DNA of 22,499 nt from Azolla pinnata. Lineage: Eukaryota; Streptophyta; Polypodiopsida; Salviniales; Salviniaceae. Position 1 is the first letter of the stretch; each line of letters starts with the position of its first letter. Location of the stretch: positions 1 through 22,499 of the forward strand of contig JBBBWG010006003.1 of assembly GCA_037176905.1 (NCBI GenBank), given 5' to 3'. The notes below the pieces were generated by a model that was not told where the DNA came from, searched no databases, and saw only the letters and a list, made by a program, of their open reading frames with translations. The translations under genes were made by a program, and so were the position numbers. This document shows positions 1 through 9,339 of the stretch, in pieces.

Positions 1-365
1 AATACTCGCGGCAAATGCGCGGCAATATGAATGAAAAAATGCAGGTGTCCTGTGCGGCAATAGGTGCGGCAACCAGACCGGTAAACTCGCGGTAAACTGT
101 CAAGTTGTATTTGCGGAAAATTTTCCGGCTAAGATCGTGGTAATATACGTGACAAAAGTCGCGGTAAACACGCGGAAAAAGTCGCGGCAAAATATGAGAT
201 TATGTTTGCTGCAAACTCACGGATACAATCGCGGCAATAGTTGCGGAAATGGTTGCAGTAAATTCGCGGAAAGAGGCGCGGTAAATGCGCGGTAAATTTG
301 CCGCGCAGAGAAAAACAATTTGCTGCGAGTTTGCCGCGTCGCGGCAAACTCGCGGCAAACTGTTA
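1..365. repeat. Degenerate ~11-bp GC-rich minisatellite with terminal palindrome
   Basis: The stretch is built from more than twenty diverged copies of an 11-12 bp unit of the form A-N-N-CGCGG(C/T)AA, e.g. ACTCGCGGCAA and ATGCGCGGTAA. It is CpG-rich and contrasts sharply with the AT-rich DNA that follows. Near its right end the orientation flips, giving a near-perfect palindrome. The array is cut by the window start, so its full length is unknown. An open frame through it is a by-product of the repeat and no protein is claimed. Confidence 0.75.
319..359. repeat. Palindrome inside the minisatellite
   Basis: Arms 325-338 (GCGAGTTTGCCGCG) and 340-353 are perfect reverse complements around a single central T at 339. 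The symmetry extends to 319 and 359 with one G-T wobble (324/354). The right arm consists of two units of the surrounding minisatellite, so the palindrome marks where the repeat array inverts. Confidence 0.85.
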
Positions 366-2555
366 TTCCTGTTGTAGTGTCTCCCTTGCGACTTTGTATA
401 GGTTAAGGTAAACGAGACAATAGTACGATTTGAAAAGAGGAAAACAATGTGAAATGAGTTATAACTAATTATATGTATAGCTAATACTTCAATAAATATA
501 TTGTTGTGTCAATATTCCAAGCTCGATACATATAATATCTTGCCAGCATGTTGTGTGCATATATGATTGAGTAAAACATGATTTTAGTTTTTGAATATTT
601 TGCATGAAAGTAGTGGTTATTTTAGGTGTATGTTTGTGTCTATATTGCGTATAAGTCATGTTTATATCACATTTAATTTCATGTCTAATTTTGCCTTGTT
701 TTACATCAAAATTAAACAAAATGACATTGACATGACATAGCTAGATGCGACAAACATAATAGCAAGTTGAATTTGAAATATATAAGTTATTCTCATAGAT
801 CCTATATACATGTAACTCATCCAATAATATACCTTGTAAAGTTTCACTACCATTTACATTAAATATAATCATTTTAATTTAACACATACTTCATGGTCAC
901 TTTTTTCTTGTTTCCCCTGTTGGCCCCATATTGGGTGCAAAACATATATATCTCGCTACATACATCCAAGAATATGATATTGTGAACAAGTATATAAAAA
1001 CCGTTAGTTCTATCAATATGCATAGGATCATATAATCACATTCACATTCATAAATCAGTACTCCAATTATTGCACCTTGTCTTATTATACCAACCAAATG
1101 AAGTCGAAGCTTCAAAATAGGTTTGCACACATTTGCCATCATCCTAACATATTGAAAAATAAAATTGTGTTTAAGAACCATACAAACTATTTTATTTGCT
1201 TAGTTTATCTTAGATTCTTCTCATTTGCATCAGTCGTCATTAATTATCATTAATCTTAAACCACCATAAACTCACTAAGTCATCCAATAAATTTGATAAC
1301 AAAATGAAATTGTATATATATTGTATTATATAAGGCTTAAGCAAATCCTTTTTACTAAACTTACGAAACAATGCCAAAACATATTGTTTCCTCATTATGA
1401 ACTTATATGATAATTGTTAATGTTCATTTCAAAGTATAATCAACCTGAAATTTTTTTTCATATCTTTAAAACAATAAGTCCAAACAATGACATGTGCACC
1501 TAATCCAATCTTTTATCATTAATGGCCAAATATTTTCTATCATACACCTTGCTACAACACAATTTGTTGTATTTTTAATATCTATATTAGCGTGAATAAC
1601 ATTAATAGTGTCCATACGAAACATAATATCCTTTAATATGTTGAAGATATACATTGTTCATTTAATTTCACTACTTATATCAATTGATTTCTAAAATATA
1701 TATTCCATAAATCATGAAATAAAGCATATTTACAAGTCCACTATTTTTTAGTGCCTAACCATCACTTACAATAGTGAATCCATAAGTTTGCCAAGACTCC
1801 TTTATTTTTTAGAGGGCAATATAAATGCATTCCATTCCTTTGTTTAAGTGTTTTTAACGCAATTAATAAACAAAATGTGGTTTAATATGATGTTTTAGCT
1901 TTATTTGCATTTTCCTATTTTCCAACTCCCATGACATGCCTAGAGGATAACTTATAATTATTTTTTTCTTTCTACCAATATTCCCTTGAGATATAGTTAA
2001 TATAGCATTTGCTTATTCAAATGATGTAGCAACATTCTGAGTGGCAATAAAAATTACTTAAAATAGATTTATAAGTCGTTGGTGTAAATGAATTAAATAT
2101 TTTGACAATTACAATATCATAACACATAGATCACCTTTGCATTAGATTTCTTATTGTATTTATCAATTCGTTACTTGTATCATAACAATTTTGTATTGCT
2201 TGACCTTTTCTACTAGTTAATTGGTTCTAATTCTCTATGGAGCACATGATTACAAATTATTGCATGCTTACATTGAGTTATAGGTATAACCTTCTCATTT
2301 CTTTTCAAAACTTGCAGATCATGTTCCCATTTAAAACATTTAGGTCTTTCCATTTTTCTTATAAGATTAGGGTTTCAAATTTTAATTATAAATGATAGAT
2401 TTGATATTGTAATTATAAGTGATAGAGCCTCTTTATTGTTTGCAACTTGACTCTAATTTGATCTCAACAGTAATGCTTTCTACAATGTTGAAATGAATAG
2501 TGAATAGTGAATAGTCCACATTTAGGGGAGAGTGAGACAATGAAAGATTAGGGTC

Positions 2556-2557
<2 letters not shown>
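366..2557. other. AT-rich intergenic spacer, no gene seen
   Basis: About 2.2 kb of strongly AT-rich DNA. Open frames are short, rich in rare or hydrophobic residues, and match no family I recognise. I see no splice-flanked exon series, RNA gene or clear mobile-element ends. Confidence 0.6.

Positions 2558-2613
<56 letters not shown>
2558..2613. repeat. (GA)n microsatellite
   Basis: An almost pure GA dinucleotide tract of about 56 bp lying in AT-rich spacer. Confidence 0.95.
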
Positions 2614-2615
<2 letters not shown>

Positions 2616-2903
2616 CCCTCGCTAAAACCACTCAAAGAAAATATGCGTGGAATTAGGCTATAACGCAAAAAGAGTTACTACTAAAATAAGCTTAATTGCA
2701 AGAAGAGGTTCACTTATCTTTCATATAATCGCCTATTGTATTTAATCTAATGTTTTAATGTTGAATCTTCAACCGCTTGCAATACCTTCTAATGTGTCTA
2801 TACATGTGGGATTGCAAACAATGGAGATAACCTTGTCAACCCCCTATTGGATGTAATTCCATCTAGATCTTCTACACTTCTATGTCTATTTTGGGTTTCA
2901 AGA
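2614..2903. other. AT-rich spacer, no gene seen
   Basis: Non-coding spacer between the GA tract and the inverted-repeat element. The string ATGTGGGATTGCAAAC near 2804 recurs in slightly altered form (ATGTGGGATGCAAAC) near 3724, inside the right end of the neighbouring element, suggesting an older related insertion or duplication. Confidence 0.5.
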
Positions 2904-3773
2904 ATAGTAGCCGCCCGCTTAAGTACACATATTGATCTAGAAAGGGAAGTGTGTACTTAATTGGGAGGTGCATATTTAAGGTTATTTGGTTTGAAATCAT
3001 CCATTTTATGCCGCCAAGTGCAAATTGTGATTTGGAGTGTCGCATATCATGGAATAATATCATCTACGGTTAGTTTTGGCTTTTACCTAATTCGTGAAGG
3101 TTGGAAATTATTGCATATCTTGCATACATTGAGCTATGTCCAATACTATACGTACATACTTGGGTTTAGGATATAAGATAAAAATAAACATTATATATTA
3201 GCAAAAATATATAATTGTTGTTCACGCTAATGGCTTGTTATGTTTTAGAGTGTTGAAGTAGAATCTCTTAGTATATGTAGTCACATGGTCCCATGGGTTG
3301 TCAAATGCTCGATACAGTTCATTGATTGCTATTTTTGCTAAAATGTTCCCCAAACGCGCCCCTCCATTGATTTGTGAAATGACCCACCAACTACTATCCA
3401 CTTGACTTGATCTATTGGCATGTGAAATGAATCACAATGATCAATCCACTTGGCTTGTGAAATGACCAATATGATTCGTTGGCTTGTGAAATGACTCAAC
3501 ATGATAATTCACTGGCTTGTGATCAAGCAATATTGACTTTCCAAATGCTATCCCATTGGCTTGTGAAATGACCCACATGATGATTTATTGGCTTGTGGCC
3601 ACTTTTCAAATGCCCTCTATTAGCTTGTGGTCAGTCATTAGCTATCCAAATGGCCTCTAATGGCATATGAAATGACATAAATTGTTGTTCTAGAGTTCGA
3701 CGTGAGACTTACTTTGTGTACTTATGTGGGATGCAAACCTAAATGGGTGCGTACTTAAGCGGGAGGCTACTAT
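2904..3773. mobile_element. 870-bp inverted-repeat-bounded element, MITE-like
   Basis: The ends are 23-bp inverted repeats with one mismatch: 2904-2926 read on the minus strand matches 3751-3773 on the plus strand, core GTACTTAAGCGGG followed by GGCTACTAT. If the ends are trimmed to GTAGCC...GGCTAC, a TA dinucleotide flanks both sides, as in TA-targeting DNA transposons. A third, diverged copy of the terminal motif lies at about 2950-2966 and can form a hairpin with the left end. There is no transposase frame, so this would be a non-autonomous element or simply an inverted duplication. The interior holds a TGTGAAATGA motif repeat. I cannot assign a superfamily. Confidence 0.5.
3366..3680. repeat. 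Dispersed TTGGCTTGTGAAATGA motif repeats
   Basis: The motif TGTGAAATGA recurs at 3373, 3421, 3456, 3485 and 3562, with decayed forms near 3590, 3625 and 3665. It is mostly preceded by TTGGCT and followed by C plus an AT-rich stretch. Spacing is irregular (about 30 to 75 bp), so this is a degenerate minisatellite rather than a clean tandem array. One more copy sits outside the element at about 3813. Confidence 0.7.
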
Positions 3774-5584
3774 ACCATTTGGGACACTTCATTCTTGTCG
3801 CGATTTGTGTTGCTTGTGAAATGAGGTTGGTGTCTAGAGGGGTCATGTTGCCTTTGTGGACATAATAACATCTCTTGTAACATCTTAGGATCCGCCATCG
3901 CATCAACAATCGATTCAATATTTGGGGGGGATTATGGGCTGATTCTGGAGATAATAATGGGTGGTGGGTTACAGTCTGATTCTAGTGCTCATTATTAGGG
4001 GTAGATTACAAGCTAGATGTAGTTAGCAAGCCTCATCACCTTGAACCATTTCAACTAAATCTCTTTGTTTTGAGGACATATCCTTTTCCGAGCCTATCCT
4101 TCCGACCGCCTTTGCATCTTCTCTTTTTCTATATCACCTTTGCATTTTCTCTTTTTCAATGGCTTGCTGAGTCAGACTATCCAAGCCACCAATGGCTTTT
4201 GTCGAGCCAGTTGTATGCTTGATTTAATACAACTAACCAATCTATCAAGGAGACCATTGGATCGAAGAGTATCTTCTTCCGGAAATGTCCTTTTATAACT
4301 CTTTTGCGCCCACCATCTTTATGAAATAAAGGATCCCGTCCCTTTCAAGAAGCTTTTGATTAGATATCGAATCAAACCCATCATACAGCTTTGATGATTC
4401 CCCCCTTCATGTACTCCACCCAATTTCGTTTGTGTGGTGAAAGTCGTCGTGGAAGCATTTCCGAGCATAAACTGGGTGATGAACACTCCCTTAAACTTGC
4501 CCATGTTTCCTTTCCAGCTTAAGCCTCAATCGTTCGGTGCATTTAAAAGCTTGATATTTGTCTTTCTTCAAGCGCATCCCCTTTCTTGCATTTGATTTTT
4601 GTATGTGTGAACAAATGGAAGATGTTGCAATGCTAGTCATAGATGAATGGCTGAAGAGCCAAAGTCGGTTCGCTTCTTAACAATTCTAACAGTCCACAAG
4701 AATAACAAAAGTGCCTTTCAATGAGATCATTGAGGACACCTAGTGAGCAACAAGTGATTTTATTGGTGAAGTTAGCCAGAAGCTTCCTCAAGTTCGACTT
4801 AGATGCAAAAGTATTGAAATAATTAACCTTTAGTGTGTGAAACAATTCAAGTCCCTTAAATTCTGATACTGTGTGAATTAAGTTTGCCCAAGGTATCTTA
4901 AAAATTTCTTTTCTTCCAAATGTAGTCAATCAATCACCCAAAATAGGGCAAGTTCTGAACTAGAATTGCCCAAAATATCTTAATCCAGATGGTGAAAATC
5001 ACTGCAAATTGAGCAGAGATTGTTATGTTTTTCTTCCTTTAAAATTTACATAGCAAATCCCAACTTGATGAATCCCAACTCTACATATGTAGCAATTCCA
5101 ATCCAGAGGAGTTTTCGTCCTTGAGATGAAAAACATATTGAAGAATTTCCCATATGATATACAAATGAGCTCTCACTAATTTGTTAGGTACCTTTGTAGA
5201 AAGCCAAGGAAATGCTTTAGAAAGATCCATAAGGTCCTCTCAAAACTGTTTAAAATCAACCTCTCTTTCTGTATATAGACTTGATGTTTGTACAAATTTC
5301 TCACTGAAAAGCCATTGCTTTCTTTGTGTGTTGCTTTGTCCGTAACAGCCATTGTTTTTCTCTGCCCAAGGAGCCTCATTCTCTAAGCTGTATGTGATCC
5401 GATCGGGAGGAAAGCCTGACATATGATATTTGTTAACCTCAAGGGATAACAAAGGGCAATGTTTTCATCATGATTAGCAAGAAAGCGAAGGAACAAGCGA
5501 CTAATGTGTCAGTAATTTTACATCAGATCATCAACACCTAAAACAACGTGAGGTGCAGAAAGATCTAAGCCTCTTACAATTTCA
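3774..5584. other. Spacer downstream of the BBX gene, includes its 3' UTR
   Basis: The part next to 5584 must contain the 3' UTR and poly(A) site of the BBX gene on the minus strand. I see no AATAAA within about 500 bp of the stop; the first clear one on that strand is near 4757-4762, which is too far to assign. Two minus-strand open frames at 4319-4504 and 4633-4929 look less random than those further left, but I recognise neither and see no intact gene around them. They could be remnants of a decayed gene. Confidence 0.4.
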
Positions 5585-8500
5585 CTAGAAATCCATATAT
5601 GCCCTCCTCCGCTTTCGAGGTGGCGAACCTTCTGGTGAAGACACACCTCCGATGTCAGGAACTACTAATGTATCATCACAACCTGATAAGAAACCCACAT
5701 CCAGCTGTTTTCTTGATCTCCCAACTCCCCAACATTTAACAGCTCTAGGGATTCCAGACAGCGTAGGAGGTGAAGCCATTGATGGCACTTGTGCCTCTGC
5801 TCTATCAAGTACCAGCTGTTGATCAATAAAGCAAGCATTACTGTTGTCTATTGAGAACAAATCTGAGTCAGGTGAATTCAAAGCATCCGGCTGCAAAAAA
5901 ATCCATCAAAAAAGGCCCGTGAAATCTTAGAACCTTGGAATATCCCCAATATTCAAGAAATAAATACTCTGCAATATACTTTTTTAATTTTGAAACGGTT
6001 TATTTAAATCAAATACAATCAGTTATGCTTTAATATTTCAACAGATTAGGCTATAATGCATCATTATATCAAAAAAAGACCATCTGATCCCAAGAAATTT
6101 TAGTGTCATTCTAAAAATTCCCAGCTTAATGGATTTAAGTATCCTTCCCTTGAAATGATACTTAATCACAATTCAGTCGGCTCAGCATATAGGTTAAAAC
6201 CCTTTGGTAGTGGTAGGTTGTAGCATTTTCAATGAGCTTAGTTAGAAATGCATTTACTACAAAATAAAGATATGGTAGGACAATGAAAGAATGGAGAAGA
6301 TGAAGAAAAAGACTCCATACCCTCCGTGATCCGCAGTTCACAAAGTTGTGAAGCGTGTCCGCATCGTTATAGAGGCTAAAAATTTCGTCCACCTTCCATC
6401 CAGGTATAGTTTCAGACAGATAGTCTGAAATGCTCTCTTTTCTCGTTATACTGCAATCATTCGACTCTGTCTGTGCTGCAATGGCTTCTCCAATCGCTAG
6501 CATATCGTTAGAGGACCTTTGCCATCCCACAACCTTAGAATTATTGTGTCCTATCTCCTGTGCTTCTTGCTGAAACTCGGCTGGTATTGGAGAAGATTCC
6601 ACTGCATCAAACAGCCTCATAGACTTTGACGGTGCTGATGTCAGAACCATACTGATACCAAAACACCCGTCCACACAGTTAGGAACGACTTGTTTTTCAT
6701 AGGGTTTTATGGAACCTTCATCATGTTCAAGTAAAATGCATCCCTGGTCAGGTTTTGACGTCTCCTTAACATGTTTGTGGCCTACATGTTTCCGCTCAGG
6801 TTGTGTCGACTCCTCTGCATTGTTGAGGACTGGATGGTTTTTGGCAGGTTTCAAAGACCTTTTTGCATTGTTATGGCTGACAAGGTTTTCATGTGATCGT
6901 AAAGATTCCTTCAACTTCTTACAGATCGTACGGTTTCCCTGTGTTTCTATGCGTTTGTCCACATTGGGAAAGCCCATATGCCGCAACGAATCCTCTTCAA
7001 TGTTCTCAACCATTTGTTTGCTAGAGCGTTTTGAGGACCCCTCACCATTCGGAAGTGCATGCTTTAACAAAGGAGGAGGCCTCGGCTTCTGCCGAGCAGA
7101 AACAGATGAGCTCCTTCCGGTGATATTCTCCCTTGTATTGGAGCTTTTTCCCATTCTTGGAGGGCTATTTTGCACATTCTGGGGGCTGATTTTCAAATCT
7201 TTTGAGTTCAGTTTACTGCTTGGATGGCTCGATTGGTTGACCCGAGTGTTTCTTGGAGAGCTCTTCTGTGATGGTGAGTGTGCTGGTTCATCACGTTCTG
7301 AGGTATCGGATGGCTGGGGAGCAACTCGTATTCCAGTCATCAAGAAACGTTTGTGCCTTGATGCAAGGCTGTTGGCTGAGTGGATGGATGAGTCGCATAC
7401 TCGGCACAGTAGAGCTCGATCTTCTAAGCAGAAGAAATACCCAACTGAATCCTGAACCACAACAATGATGATGAGATAAACCCGAAATGAGAACAACGCG
7501 AGCAGAAAACACATATAAACCAGGTTCATTTAGCTGATCCATTGAAGAGCTTGGGAGGGACCATGGTGCTAGTGGTATTATTAAATCAATATATTACATA
7601 TAACGAAATTAATCAACATAAAATAACAATCTTGCTTTAGAACCTAGCACGGTCTTATGTAAGATTGACGAGATTCTCTATGTAGAATGTGCTTAAGAAG
7701 GGCTTTCAAAAAGAGAAAAACGTTTTAACACCCCATTGTGATGAAAGTATTCACATAAACCAGAATACTAATCCAGATAATTATAAACAATCACCTTTGC
7801 GGTTTACTCTGGACGTTGCCCGAGCAATGAGAATTTGAGGTGTATTTATTCTCAAAAGACTTTGAGAGGTAAAAATCTACCCCAGCGTAACCATATAGCA
7901 CACAAATCTAGACCAAGCGTGGGTGGTGTCACATTGGTGAACGTGAATGAATGCATGCTCGTTCATCTGTGTGCTAGTTGGTGTATGACATATAATTGGA
8001 GATTCAATGCCCCCAAGTACCACACACAATGATAATTTTCAGATGTATGTATACGATTGTGCACACATGTATATATCTATGTATGCATGTCTACAAACAC
8101 ATCAAGTGAATGAGAATCCAAAGTAGCATAGAATTACAAGAAATAAGATGTATGACTTGAAGAAACATGAGTGTATAAATTTAGAGACATGCATACCAAT
8201 GTATGCATGCACACAAACACATCAATTGAATGAAAATCCATAGTAACATACAATCACAGGAAATAAGATCTGCACTCTACCCGACATGGGTGTATAAATT
8301 TATGGAAATGTGTACCTCCGTATGCACGTATACAAACACAGCATACTGTCGCCAGCAGGTATGATTAAAAAGATAGGTGATCATCGCCATTTTACATACA
8401 CGGCAGTCTACGAAACAAGATTGGAATGGAAAAAACCACGAGACAGACACCATGTAGAATTGGAGATCTTCAAAAAAAAAAGGAATAATATGTTTAAAAA

Positions 8501-9075
8501 AAATGCATGGATTCAAATGTAGAGCAATGCCCCAGATATCACGCAAACTGGAAGGCAAATCAGATGTCCAGACACGGCAGAGATTCGTACGCAGGCGCCG
8601 TTGGAGATCTGTGGCACGCAAGCGCAGAAAACGCAAACCCCTCGAAAAAAGCAGGACCATTTTTGAGGGGAATGTGCAGGTGTGATGAATGGAAACGTGC
8701 AGAAAAAGCGCAGACGCGGCGAGGAAAAAGACGAGAAGCTGCAAGAGAGGCACACACACACAAACACAAACACAAACACAAACACAAACACAAACACAAA
8801 CACAAACACAAACACAAACACAAACACAAACACAAACAAGAAAAAAAGAGAGGAAAGGAGCAGAAGCCGAAAGGATCGAGGGGCACCTGGCAGATATCGC
8901 AGAGCGGGAGGAGCTGATCGTCGGGGTGATGGAGGAGGGCGAGGCGCGGGTGCAAGCCGGAGAGCTTGTTAGCGCCATGGATCTGGGAGTCGCAGGGGAC
9001 GCAGAGCGCGGCTTGGTCGGCGCAGCAGATCACGGAGGCGGGGGCGGCGCAGCAAACGTCGCAGAGGAGCTTCAT
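5585..9075 (-). CDS. BBX: B-box zinc finger transcription factor, group IV (two B-boxes, no CCT), 541 aa
   Basis: Three coding exons: 8887-9075, 6321-7451 and 5585-5890; introns of 1435 and 430 bp, both phase 0 with GT-AG ends. B-box 1 ligands are C5, C8, C17, D20, C25, C28, H33, H42. B-box 2 spans the first junction with C59, C62, C71, D74, C79, C82, H87, H96. The start is chosen because B-box 1 begins four residues after this Met, as in AtBBX24/STO. Further motifs are the group IV segment SISDYLSETIPGWKVDEIF (403-421), a VPDIG motif (517-521) preceded by acidic residues and matching the COP1-binding VP pattern, and a basic KRRR tail (533-536). Such proteins are nuclear, act with HY5 in light signalling and are typically targeted by COP1; this role is inferred here. 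Group IV members usually have about 240-330 residues. The extra length lies in exon 2 and includes 16-residue repeats. The sub-clade (BBX20-25) is not resolved. Confidence 0.93.
5891..6320 (-). other. BBX intron 2
   Basis: 430 bp. The donor is AGG|GTATGG and the acceptor TTTTTTTGCAG|CCGGAT, both on the minus strand, with phase 0 on both sides. AT-rich, with no feature of its own. Confidence 0.88.
6696..6935 (-). repeat. 48-bp coding minisatellite in BBX exon 2 (16-residue repeats)
   Basis: Five in-register units of 16 codons encode residues 236-315, with a weaker sixth unit after them (316-331) and a diverged one at 208-223. The approximate consensus is K-x-V-V-x-N-N-x-E-E-S-x-K-P-x-E, with Ser or Thr at unit position 11 in almost every copy and often Lys-Pro or Gln-Pro at 13-14. 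The 48-bp periodicity is also visible in the DNA as a recurring CAGGTT plus-strand string. The region lies between the B-boxes and the group IV motif, is charged and is probably disordered. Confidence 0.8.
8081..8340. repeat. ~120-bp diverged tandem repeat in BBX intron 1
   Basis: Two full copies (8081-8200 and 8201-8319) and the start of a third (8320-8340). Each begins with GTATGCATG..ACAAACAC. Both full copies share AATCCA(A/T)AGTA, AAATAAGAT and TGTATAAATTTA at matching offsets. Divergence is substantial, so the duplication is not recent. Confidence 0.8.
8751..8838. repeat. (ACAAAC)n microsatellite
   Basis: A short CA run followed by about thirteen ACAAAC hexamers. It lies in BBX intron 1, about 48 bp from the 5' splice site, and reads as a GTTTGT tract in the transcript. 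Long open frames on both strands here (Thr/Asn, His/Lys, Val/Phe and Cys/Leu repeats) are artefacts. Confidence 0.97.
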
Positions 9076-9082
9076 GGTCAAA

Positions 9083-9086
<4 letters not shown>

Positions 9087-9129
<43 letters not shown>
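9087..9129. repeat. (GA)n / (CT)n microsatellite just upstream of the BBX start codon
   Basis: About 43 bp of GA repeat, read as CT in the BBX transcript, ending 11 bp before the start codon. CT/GA tracts in plant 5' UTRs can bind GAGA-type BPC factors; that is family knowledge and not shown here. The tract may also be the 3' tail of the adjacent SINE relic. Confidence 0.95.
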
Positions 9130-9131
<2 letters not shown>

Positions 9132-9173
9132 GGACAGGATTCGAACCCACGACCTCTTGTTAAAATGCCAGTC
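9130..9173 (-). mobile_element. tRNA-derived SINE relic (B-box end)
   Basis: On the minus strand the stretch reads like the 3' half of a tRNA-related SINE: TTTTAACAAGAGGTCGTGGG, then the pol III B-box GGGTTCGAATCC (plus positions 9137-9148), then the CT tract. The A-box half is missing or unrecognisable and the T-arm pairs poorly, so this is not a functional tRNA. It lies in the presumed 5' UTR or core promoter of the BBX gene. Confidence 0.55.
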
Positions 9174-9180
9174 TCATCTC

Positions 9181-9187
9181 ATATATA
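9181..9187 (-). promoter_or_regulatory. Possible TATA element of the BBX gene
   Basis: TTATATAT on the minus strand lies about 106 bp upstream of the BBX start codon. If it is used, transcription would start near 9150, within the SINE relic. Position and composition are the only evidence. Confidence 0.3.
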
Positions 9188-9194
9188 ATCAACT

Positions 9195-9218
9195 CATTCA
9201 TTCATTCATTCATTCATT
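9195..9218. repeat. (ATTC)n microsatellite
   Basis: Six CATT/ATTC tetranucleotide units in the BBX upstream region. Confidence 0.9.
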
Positions 9219-9313
9219 AATCTGCCCACTAATCAATAGATTAACTGATTAATTAGCTACAAGAACTACTCTTTCTTTGCAAGAGTGGGATACGGAGGTT
9301 CCGGTGGGAATTC

Positions 9314-9338
9314 CTCTCTCTCTCTCTCTCTCTCTCTC
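9314..9338. repeat. (CT)n microsatellite
   Basis: About 25 bp of CT repeat about 240 bp upstream of the BBX start codon. Confidence 0.95.
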
Positions 9339-9339
9339 G

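Larger units (their letters stand above)
7452..8886 (-). other. BBX intron 1
   Basis: 1435 bp, splitting B-box 2 right after the CDIC-Q residues. The donor is CAG|GTGCCC and the acceptor GGTTCAG|GATTCAG, phase 0. It is AT-rich except near the donor, where a long ACAAAC microsatellite lies about 50 bp inside the intron, and it also holds a ~120-bp tandem repeat. The splice is supported because joining the exons restores the exact B-box spacing C-x2-C-x8-C. Confidence 0.9.

Noticed and set aside
129..347. 72-codon minus-strand frame rich in Pro-Arg
   Set aside because: It is produced by the 11-bp minisatellite and its residues simply follow the repeat unit.
3366..3680. CRISPR-like array
   Set aside because: Repeats are short, degenerate and irregularly spaced, and the DNA is plant nuclear; no CRISPR interpretation applies.
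4319..4929. Two minus-strand open frames of 61 and 98 codons
   Set aside because: No recognised domain, no splice-linked partner and no start context; kept only as a possible decayed remnant in the spacer entry.
6709..7455. 248-codon plus-strand open frame
   Set aside because: It lies entirely opposite BBX exon 2, has no family resemblance, and the minus strand carries clear B-box and group IV motifs with matching splice sites.
8507..9252. Open frames with Thr/Asn/Gln, His/Lys, Val/Phe or Cys/Leu repeats on both strands
   Set aside because: They are translations of the ACAAAC and GA microsatellites around BBX exon 1.
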